In this document: positions 1-5,065 of the stretch, piece after piece | Layout: every line of letters starts with the position of its first letter | How positions within the stretch are numbered: the stretch's first letter is position 1 | NCBI GenBank assembly: GCA_943324055.2 | Contig: CALPKD020000130.1 | Location: 1 to 5,065, forward strand | Direction of reading: 5' to 3' | DNA length: 5,065 bases | Source: Chitinophaga pinensis | GTDB taxonomy: Bacteria > Bacteroidota > Bacteroidia > Chitinophagales > Chitinophagaceae | Translations under genes and position numbers: made by a program | The notes under the pieces: model-generated | What the model was told of the DNA's origin: nothing | What the model saw: only the letters and a program-made list of their open reading frames with translations | The model's database searches: none

Positions 1-1511
1 TAGTGGCCTGAAACAGAAATTTTTTCAGGCATGTTGATGAATGTTACTTGAATACCCCTTAATACTGCCGCTATTTTAAAGTCATGCAGGATTTCTAAAA
101 CGTCTAAATCAATATAATGTGAATTTGTCGCATCAATTGTTACCTGAATGTCGTTTGGCAAGTCTGCTAATTTTTTAGCAATACTTCCTTTATTGATAAA
201 GGTGACATGATCAGATAAAACTATTTTAATTGCCCCTCCTTCAGATTTTTTTTCATGGTGAATTTCATAATCACGACGATAGTTGGTTCTTAAAATATAA
301 AATATTGCAACAAGCATCCCTACCGCAATACCTTTTAAAAGATCTGTAAACTGAACTGCAACAATTGTAATGATGAAGGGAAGGAATTGCTCCCAGCCAA
401 GTTTGTACATTTCCTTGAATAAGGAAACCTTAGCAAGCTTGTACCCCACAATTAACAAAACTGCAGCCAAGCAAGCCAATGGTATTTTATTCAACAAAGA
501 AGCAAATGCAACAATACTTGCAAGAAGCAGCACCCCGTGTATAATTGCAGCGAGCTTTGTTTTTCCACCAGCATTCACGTTTGCTGAAGTCCTGACAATC
601 ACTGCAGTCATAGGTAACCCCCCGATCAACCCAGATAAAATATTCCCTAACCCTTGTGCCTTAAGTTCTCTGTTTGTAGGTGTCACACGTTTAAAAGGGT
701 CTAGTTTGTCAGCAGCCTCTGTACTCAATAACGTTTCGAGACTTGCAATAATTGCGATTGTGACAGCAAGTACATACACCTGATAATTACCTAATGCATT
801 CAAATTAGGAAACCTAAATTGTGCAGCAAATTCAGATGCATTTTTTGCAACGTGTAAATTAACCGTCTGATCCGCATTCAACATTAAAGTTGGGAAATAA
901 AAATTGAACGTCTCGTCTAATATTACACCAGCAATAACAGCGACAAGCGCTCCTGGAATCCATTTGAAAAAACTTATTTTTTTGATAGCAGGCAAATCCC
1001 AGATTAAAATGATTGCAACAGAAACTACCGCAATAATAATTGATCCAAGATGGTACGAAACTGCATTTAATGGATTATAGCCAATAGCAACAGGTAACTG
1101 TTTCAAGATAATAATAATTCCAATTGCAGCCAACATCCCCTTAATTACGCTTGAAGGGAAATAATAACCAATCACTCCTGCTTTTACATAGCCTAATATT
1201 ATTTGAATGATCCCAGCCATAACCACTGCTACTAAAAATTGGTCATAGCTACCCATTGTGGTAATTCCATTTAATACAATTACCGTTAAACCCGCAGCGG
1301 GGCCAGAAACGCTTAACGAAGATCCACTAGCAAACGCAACCACAATTCCACCGATAATTCCAGCAATCAGTCCCGAAAAAAGTGGAGCACCCGAAGCCAG
1401 CGCGATACCTAAACACAAAGGAATGGCAACTAAAAAAACGACCAATCCTGCAGCAAAATCTTCTTTGAAATATTTAAAAGTCAACCCATTGTTCGATATA
1501 TCTGAACTCAT
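1..1511 (-). CDS. SulP-family inorganic anion transporter with STAS domain (partial, C-terminus off the left edge)
   Basis: This is an inner-membrane anion transporter of the SulP/SLC26 family, whose members move sulfate, bicarbonate or similar anions. About 503 codons lie in the window in one open frame, which runs off at base 1 with only a partial codon left. The ATG at 1511-1509 follows an A/T-rich leader without Shine-Dalgarno. An amphipathic N-terminus (residues 11-20) leads into the first helix, around VVFLVAIPLCLGIALASGAP (24-43). The family motif SVSGPAAGLTVIV lies at 67-79. The conserved loop NRELKAQGLGNILSGLIGG and the following RTSANVNAGGKTK fall near 280-325. Residues from about 424 onward (IKIVLSDHVTFINKGSIAKK, then a DAT..HYIDLDVLEIL segment) form a cytoplasmic STAS domain. 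Bacteroidota relatives are often beside or fused to carbonic anhydrase, so bicarbonate is a reasonable guess, but the downstream neighbour is outside the window and the substrate cannot be read from sequence. Only the last few residues should be missing. Confidence 0.93.
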   Translation of the reverse strand, partial: MSSDISNNGLTFKYFKEDFAAGLVVFLVAIPLCLGIALASGAPLFSGLIAGIIGGIVVAFASGSSLSVSGPAAGLTVIVLNGITTMGSYDQFLVAVVMAGIIQIILGYVKAGVIGYYFPSSVIKGMLAAIGIIIILKQLPVAIGYNPLNAVSYHLGSIIIAVVSVAIILIWDLPAIKKISFFKWIPGALVAVIAGVILDETFNFYFPTLMLNADQTVNLHVAKNASEFAAQFRFPNLNALGNYQVYVLAVTIAIIASLETLLSTEAADKLDPFKRVTPTNRELKAQGLGNILSGLIGGLPMTAVIVRTSANVNAGGKTKLAAIIHGVLLLASIVAFASLLNKIPLACLAAVLLIVGYKLAKVSLFKEMYKLGWEQFLPFIITIVAVQFTDLLKGIAVGMLVAIFYILRTNYRRDYEIHHEKKSEGGAIKIVLSDHVTFINKGSIAKKLADLPNDIQVTIDATNSHYIDLDVLEILHDFKIAAVLRGIQVTFINMPEKISVSGH

Positions 1512-1538
1512 TTACTGAATTTTATAATAATGAATATA

Positions 1539-1576
1539 ATACACTCGAATATTGATGAATCAATATTCGAGTGTAT
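1539..1576. repeat. 38-bp near-perfect palindrome upstream of the SulP gene
   Basis: Two perfectly complementary 18-base arms (1539-1556, ATACACTCGAATATTGAT, and 1559-1576) flank a central GA. The pairing stops cleanly at both ends. It lies 27 bases upstream of the SulP start codon and 46 bases past the stop of the small minus-strand gene. As DNA it could be an operator for a dimeric regulator. As RNA on the minus strand it would form a stem of about 17 bp with a four-base loop in the SulP leader, or at the 3' end of the upstream transcript. No T-run follows it on either strand, so a standard intrinsic terminator is not supported. The structure is seen directly; the function is inference. Confidence 0.85.
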
Positions 1577-1622
1577 ATGCTTGACAAAGATGCAACTAAA
1601 GCACATAATTGTCCTAATAAAA

Positions 1623-1943
1623 TTAAGCTAATTCGTTGGGTGGCGGAATCAATATAGGATCAGTACGATCCATGATGTTCCCTAAAGAAAGCGTAAACCA
1701 TTTAGGGCTTTGTAATGGAGCAGCAAGCGTAGTAAATTCGAAGAAAAAAGAATGACTTGACTCTGCTTTTTTAATTTTAAAGGCGAGGGTCTCAACTTCT
1801 TCCTCGTCTAACAGTTGAGACATGGTAGCATTTGCTTGGCTTTTCCCTTTAATTAATTCATGCCAAAACTCAAAACCCTGAACAGGGAAGATCTGAACGG
1901 CTAAGATTAATAAAAATAAACTGGCAAAAAATTGCTTTCTCAT
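1623..1943 (-). CDS. Small predicted exported protein of unknown function
   Basis: I do not recognise this 106-residue protein. It starts with a typical signal peptide: MRKQ, a hydrophobic core at about residues 5-19 (FFASLFLLILAVQIF), then PVQG with a possible cleavage site near 21-24. The mature part would be about 83 residues with an acidic stretch (LDEEEVE, 45-51), a phenylalanine run (66-70) and a proline-rich end (ILIPPPNELA). There is no lipobox cysteine, in fact no cysteine at all. The ATG at 1943-1941 was chosen because the signal peptide begins exactly there; the frame can be extended upstream only to a TTG at 1979, which would put twelve unlikely residues before the signal. There is no Shine-Dalgarno. 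It is in the same direction as SulP, but 111 bases and a long palindrome separate them, so co-transcription is uncertain. The coding call rests on the signal peptide and open frame. Confidence 0.65.
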   Translation of the reverse strand: MRKQFFASLFLLILAVQIFPVQGFEFWHELIKGKSQANATMSQLLDEEEVETLAFKIKKAESSHSFFFEFTTLAAPLQSPKWFTLSLGNIMDRTDPILIPPPNELA

Positions 1944-1962
1944 ACTTAGGCGAATATAATGA

Positions 1963-1977
1963 GTTAATTGAATTAAC
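1963..1977. repeat. Short AT-rich palindrome in the divergent intergenic region
   Basis: The sequence GTTAATTGAATTAAC is a perfect inverted repeat with 7-base arms around one central base. It lies about 20 bases upstream of the ATG of the small exported protein and about 100 bases upstream of the CBU_0592-type gene, in the spacer 1944-2075 between divergent genes. The size and position suit an operator, but A/T-rich DNA makes such repeats common and no regulator is encoded nearby. I saw no convincing Bacteroidota promoter pair and no riboswitch fold in the rest of this spacer. Confidence 0.35.
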
Positions 1978-2075
1978 AAAGTATAGTTCGCTCAAATTTT
2001 ACATATCTGTGACAAACAGCCCTCATTAGTGAAAGTTTATGAGTAATTTTAAGGGGAACAACAAAACAATGCTAG

Positions 2076-2324
2076 ATGGAGATTTTGATAGAAACCTTAG
2101 GCTGGATCGCTTCCATATTAATCGTAGGGTCTTACGGACTAAACATTACGGGCAAGCTGAGCACTGATAGCAAAGCATATATATGGGCGAATATCTTTGG
2201 GGGCTTGTTTTTTGTGATTAACACCTATCATCATCAAGCTTACCCATCCATGGTAGTTAATATGATTTGGGTGATCATTGCAATTATAATGATTGCCAAA
2301 AATAAAAATAAACCTACCTCTTAA
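2076..2324 (+). CDS. CBU_0592-type small membrane protein
   Basis: This 82-residue integral membrane protein resembles the uncharacterised CBU_0592 family. Three hydrophobic segments are visible: about 5-22 (IETLGWIASILIVGSYGLN), 34-50 (around FGGLFFVINTYHH) and 57-76 (SMVVNMIWVIIAIIMIAKNK). The last is followed by a short basic tail. Family-like landmarks are the early LGW, the N-x-G after helix one, the N near the end of helix two, and the PS..VN.IW start of helix three. No enzyme motif is present and the family has no assigned function. The ATG at 2076 is fixed by an in-frame TAG immediately before it. An AAGGGG at 2051-2056 is too far upstream to serve as a normal ribosome binding site. 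An out-of-frame ATG at 2069 opens only a short frame. The gene ends 11 bases before the CLC gene, so the two are probably co-transcribed. Confidence 0.82.
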   Translation: MEILIETLGWIASILIVGSYGLNITGKLSTDSKAYIWANIFGGLFFVINTYHHQAYPSMVVNMIWVIIAIIMIAKNKNKPTS

Positions 2325-2335
2325 GTATAATAGCA

Positions 2336-3577
2336 ATGACTAAAATAAATACTTTAGTAATTGATTTTTTAAAATGGCTTGCAATTTGTGTCATTGTAGG
2401 ACTATTGGTTGGGACCGTTTCGGCATTTTTTTTAACTCTATTGGACGGCGTTACTACATGGCGAGAAACTCATTTATGGATTATTTATTGTTTACCCATT
2501 GCTGGTTTACTAATTGGGTTTATATATTTTAAGTATGCTGGTGCCGCCAACAAAGGAAATAATTTATTATTAGAGGAGCATCGGCTTGCACAAAATAAAA
2601 TTCCACTAAAAATGGCACCGCTTGTTTTTATTGGCACTTTACTTACACATCTTTGTGGAGGATCCGCTGGCAGAGAAGGCACTGCTGTACAAATGGGAGG
2701 GGCAATAGCAGATCAGTTTACGGGTTTGTTTAAGCTAAATGAAGCTGGAAGAAAAACAATTTTAATTATTGGAATTAGCGCAGGATTTGCTGCAGTTTTT
2801 GGAACCCCTATCGCTGGGGCAATTTTTGCATTTGAAATTATGTTGTTTAAAAATATCAAGTACCAAAACATCTTACCAAGCTTTGCAACTGCTTTTATCG
2901 CACACTATACTTGCTTAGCATGGAATATACATCACACCACTTATTCGATTGGTATTATTCCTGGTATTTCTTTTTCTTCTATTACATGGGCAGCAATTGC
3001 GGGAATCATTTTTGGATGCACTGCGTTATTGTTCTCCTATGTTCACATTTTTTTTAGCAGCCTATTCAACCATATAAAAGCAATTCAGTTTAGACCGTTA
3101 GTGGGAGGTATTATTTTAGTACTTATCATAACGTTTATAGGGAATACTAAATACATAGGTCTAGGGATTCCATCTATCATCGGCGCCTTTGAACAACCTG
3201 CGGGTCATTATGACTTTATCATAAAACTGCTACTTACCACATTTACATTAAGCGCAGGATTTAAGGGAGGTGAAGTAACCCCATTATTTTTTATTGGCGC
3301 AACTCTTGGGAATATCTTAATATGGTTTATCCCTTTGCCAATGGCCTTATTAGCAGGAATGGGATTTGTTGGGGTATTTGCTGGTGCAACGCACTGTTCA
3401 ATAGCGTCCATTGCACTAGGAATTGAAATATTCGGATTTGAAGCAGGTTTATTTATTGGTATAGCTAGTGTGATGTCCTATTTCACATCTGGCACAAAAG
3501 GTATTTATAGTGCTCAATTAAAAGAAGGGGCAAAGTATAATTTGTACAATTACGTAAAACGTATTTCAAATTTATAG
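2336..3577 (+). CDS. CLC-family anion transporter, probably a CLC-F fluoride/proton antiporter
   Basis: This complete 413-residue polytopic inner-membrane protein belongs to the CLC superfamily. Bare family annotation would call it a voltage-gated chloride channel, but the signatures point to the CLC-F fluoride/H+ antiporters, which expel toxic fluoride. Seen in sequence: GGSAGREGTAVQMGG with the gating glutamate (Glu_ex) at E114 and Thr where chloride CLCs have Pro; KGNNLLLEE at 73-81 in place of the chloride-binding GSGIP motif; GGEVTP at 311-316 in place of GxFxP; and GIYSAQ with Tyr at 391, matching the central tyrosine. From memory of the structurally studied Enterococcus homologue (M79, E118, E318, T320, Y396), spacing places N75, E114, E313, T315 and Y391 at equivalent positions. 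N75 would replace the Met, as I recall for a second CLC-F subclade. The ATG lies 11 bases after the previous stop, with no Shine-Dalgarno. No fluoride riboswitch was found upstream. CLC membership is firm; fluoride as substrate is likely but inferred. Confidence 0.93.
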   Translation: MTKINTLVIDFLKWLAICVIVGLLVGTVSAFFLTLLDGVTTWRETHLWIIYCLPIAGLLIGFIYFKYAGAANKGNNLLLEEHRLAQNKIPLKMAPLVFIGTLLTHLCGGSAGREGTAVQMGGAIADQFTGLFKLNEAGRKTILIIGISAGFAAVFGTPIAGAIFAFEIMLFKNIKYQNILPSFATAFIAHYTCLAWNIHHTTYSIGIIPGISFSSITWAAIAGIIFGCTALLFSYVHIFFSSLFNHIKAIQFRPLVGGIILVLIITFIGNTKYIGLGIPSIIGAFEQPAGHYDFIIKLLLTTFTLSAGFKGGEVTPLFFIGATLGNILIWFIPLPMALLAGMGFVGVFAGATHCSIASIALGIEIFGFEAGLFIGIASVMSYFTSGTKGIYSAQLKEGAKYNLYNYVKRISNL

Positions 3578-3610
3578 TTGCAAAATATACAAACCAACAA
3601 TTAGCCTACA

Positions 3611-4486
3611 CTAATAACGATTAATAGGACGTGTTAAACAGGTTGGACCGCCTCCACCTTTCACACTAATTTCTGCTCCTTGGTATTCAATTACTTTACA
3701 ACCCGCTTTTTCTAAACCCGCTTTGGTTTTAGGATTCCCTTTTACCATCAAGCAAACACGAGGCGCTAATGCTAATACATTGCAGCCCATGCTATCAAAT
3801 TCTTCTTCGGGTACTTCAACAAGCTGATATCCGCGCGCAATTAATTCATTCCGAAATACAATAGGAATTAATGGAGAGTAAACCACAGCTAAATTCGCGT
3901 CTACAGGGCTTAATACCGACATTAAATGAAATACATCCGATGGCCCTTTATAATGCGGCATTGACACAGTTAACACAGTTACATTTAACGGCGCAAGCAA
4001 TGCTGCTAATTGCGCTATCCCATTTTCATTGGTTCGGTAAGTATGCCCAACAGCTAAAGTATGTTCATCTAGCCATGCTACATCTCCTCCTTCTACAGTA
4101 CCTGGTGCATGAATCATTCCTAGCACAGGGATTCCATTTGCCTCAAATGCCTTTTGCTGAGCAGCAGGTTCATTGGCTCGGCCTGCCTTACCCATATTAC
4201 AAATAATCATTCCTTTATTTGTTGCAATACTAGCATCCCTACAATATACCGAATCCATATTGACAGTAACGTCTTGCGGGAAATACAATAGCTCCGCACC
4301 ATGGTCACTTAATATTTTTTCAAAAGTTGCATATTCATCTATTGCAATTTGCATAATAGGTTTCCCTAAATAATTTAGCGCAGCCCAATTGGATTCGACA
4401 TGCGTATCGTCAACAAATGCAGTTGCCACTTTTTTTATAAAGACCGATTTTATTTTACCAAACTCAGAATGCGCACTTGTGTTCAT
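3611..4486 (-). CDS. Arginine deiminase / dimethylargininase-fold guanidino hydrolase
   Basis: This complete 291-residue cytosolic enzyme belongs to the amidinotransferase-fold (guanidino-modifying) superfamily. These enzymes attack a guanidinium or ureido carbon with a cysteine and release, for example, citrulline plus ammonia or a methylamine. The catalytic set is present: D84 in VYCRDAS (substrate guanidinium), E132 in VEGGDV (131-136), H187 in VFHLMS, and C283 in GGGGPTCLTRP near the C-terminus. R151 in HTYRTNENG and the GCNVLALAPR stretch (234-243) also fit. The length suits dimethylargininase-like enzymes (about 250-300) and is shorter than classical arginine deiminase (about 400). HLM lacks the Asp two residues after His typical of arginine deiminase (HLD), whereas YCRD and the C-terminal end look more deiminase-like, so the substrate is unresolved. 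There is no signal peptide. The gene follows the APC permease gene by 50 bases on the same strand, which suggests a shared transcript and a transported substrate. The start is the first ATG, without Shine-Dalgarno. Confidence 0.9.
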   Translation of the reverse strand: MNTSAHSEFGKIKSVFIKKVATAFVDDTHVESNWAALNYLGKPIMQIAIDEYATFEKILSDHGAELLYFPQDVTVNMDSVYCRDASIATNKGMIICNMGKAGRANEPAAQQKAFEANGIPVLGMIHAPGTVEGGDVAWLDEHTLAVGHTYRTNENGIAQLAALLAPLNVTVLTVSMPHYKGPSDVFHLMSVLSPVDANLAVVYSPLIPIVFRNELIARGYQLVEVPEEEFDSMGCNVLALAPRVCLMVKGNPKTKAGLEKAGCKVIEYQGAEISVKGGGGPTCLTRPINRY

Positions 4487-4536
4487 AAATGTAATTATTG
4501 GTGGTTCTATTGCTATTAGCGAACCAATGAAATGAA

Positions 4537-5065
4537 TTAAACGTGTTTACTATGATCTCTCTTCCAGATAGCCCACACAAAAACAGGAACAGAGGACATG
4601 GATAATAAAAAGCCCCAATATACTGTCTCTTGGCCGGATCCTACAATCATCCATAATGAAAAAAGGAATGCAGTGGATGCTAATAAGATTGCCCAAACAA
4701 AAGACATTTTAGACTTAAACGCCTGCTGCAAACGTAATATTATATAAGCTGCAGTTGAAAACAAATAGGGAATTAAAACAGTTAGCGTAGACAATAAAAT
4801 TAAAAATTTGAATTGGGCAACTAGTCCCTTAGTATAGTTCATACACATAAAGATGGAAACAAAAACGCTTGAAATAATAATTCCAATCGCTGGCACACCA
4901 TTCTTATTTTGTTTCGCGAATATAGATGGGAATAATTTGTCTTTTGCAATTGCATAAGGGATTTGGCCTTGTATAAGTATGAAGCCATTAAGCGCTCCAA
5001 AAGCTGCAATTGCTACACCAGCACTTACCCAGTATTGGGCACCGTTTCCCCAGATCAATATAGCA
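4537..5065 (-). CDS. APC-superfamily amino acid permease, AdiC-like antiporter (partial, N-terminus off the right edge)
   Basis: This is the C-terminal 175 residues of an inner-membrane transporter; the frame is open to the right edge, so no start is visible. It resembles the basic amino acid/polyamine antiporter branch of the APC superfamily (AdiC, PotE). Landmarks are GALNGFILIQGQIPYAIAKD followed by KLFP, the signature loop after helix 8; helix 9 starting at NGVPAIGIIISS; helix 10 with LSTLTVLIPYLFSTAAYI; helix 11 ending in LWMIVGSGQETVYW, close to AdiC IWAVVGSGAKEVMW as I remember it; and helix 12 ending in a basic tail (WKRDHSKHV). Where AdiC has its substrate-gating Trp293 in helix 8, this protein appears to have Phe. 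The hydrolase gene 50 bases downstream suggests a cargo such as arginine, a methylated arginine, agmatine, citrulline or their products. The APC family is secure; the substrate is inferred. Confidence 0.88.
   Translation of the reverse strand, partial: AILIWGNGAQYWVSAGVAIAAFGALNGFILIQGQIPYAIAKDKLFPSIFAKQNKNGVPAIGIIISSVFVSIFMCMNYTKGLVAQFKFLILLSTLTVLIPYLFSTAAYIILRLQQAFKSKMSFVWAILLASTAFLFSLWMIVGSGQETVYWGFLLSMSSVPVFVWAIWKRDHSKHV

Noticed and set aside
370..783. A 137-codon open frame on the plus strand.
   Set aside because: It lies antisense inside the SulP gene, which has full family motifs. The predicted protein has no recognisable features. The same applies to the plus-strand frame at 1258-1518.
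1581..1609. Plus-strand sigma70-like promoter: TTGACA, 17-base spacer, CATAAT.
   Set aside because: The match is good, but it points into the 3' end of a minus-strand gene, and the organism looks like Bacteroidota, whose primary promoters use a different consensus. An antisense RNA cannot be excluded, but nothing else supports it.
2006..2060. Weak inverted repeats in the leader of the CBU_0592-type gene (CTGT...ACAG and CTCAT...ATGAG), considered as a riboswitch.
   Set aside because: The arms are 4-5 bases with poor stacking and lack the conserved bases of the fluoride riboswitch or any other class I can recognise.
2485..2682. Minus-strand open frames opposite the CLC gene (also 3208-3411) and opposite the CBU_0592-type gene (2139-2336).
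   Set aside because: They are shadows of genes with clear membrane segments and family motifs on the plus strand.
3578..3610. Possible bidirectional terminator between the convergent CLC and hydrolase genes.
   Set aside because: The 33 bases contain no stable hairpin and no T-run on either strand.
3871..4206. A 111-codon open frame on the plus strand, with another at 4173-4373.
   Set aside because: Both are antisense to the hydrolase gene, whose catalytic motifs are intact across this interval.
4500..4530. Imperfect inverted repeat TGGTTC...GAACCA between the permease and hydrolase genes.
   Set aside because: The arms are only 6 bases with a 13-base loop and no T-run, so it is compatible with chance in AT-rich DNA and not strong enough for a terminator or attenuator.

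Overview
The window reads as a piece of an AT-rich bacterial chromosome, most likely from the Bacteroidota. The taxonomic hint is indirect: none of the start codons has a Shine-Dalgarno sequence at normal spacing, start contexts are A/T-rich, and the SulP, CBU_0592-type and CLC proteins look like Bacteroidota homologues. No rRNA, tRNA, CRISPR array, insertion sequence or phage gene was seen. Almost all of the DNA is protein coding, and most products are membrane or envelope proteins.

Layout. (1) 1-1511, minus strand: most of a SulP-type anion transporter with a C-terminal STAS domain, whose last residues lie off the left edge. (2) 1512-1622: a 111-base spacer with a near-perfect 38-bp palindrome just upstream of the SulP start. 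(3) 1623-1943, minus strand: a small predicted exported protein of unknown function. (4) 1944-2075: a divergent intergenic region with a short AT-rich palindrome but no recognisable riboswitch. (5) 2076-2324 and 2336-3577, plus strand, 11 bases apart: a three-helix CBU_0592-type membrane protein and a CLC-family transporter whose signature residues look like the fluoride/proton antiporter (CLC-F) branch rather than a chloride channel. (6) 3611-4486 and 4537-5065, minus strand, 50 bases apart: an arginine deiminase/dimethylargininase-fold hydrolase and, upstream of it, the C-terminal part of an APC transporter resembling arginine/agmatine-type antiporters.

How the genes may work together. The permease and hydrolase form a plausible two-gene unit for uptake or exchange of a guanidino or ureido compound and its hydrolysis. 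The CBU_0592-type protein and the CLC transporter are probably co-transcribed. The SulP transporter probably has its own control region, marked by the palindrome. The CLC pair and the hydrolase/permease pair converge with only 33 bases between their stop codons.

I see no clear sign of an undescribed multi-gene system. The points most worth following are the palindrome, the probable fluoride specificity of the CLC protein without a visible fluoride riboswitch, and the mixed deiminase/dimethylargininase signature of the hydrolase beside an AdiC-like permease.
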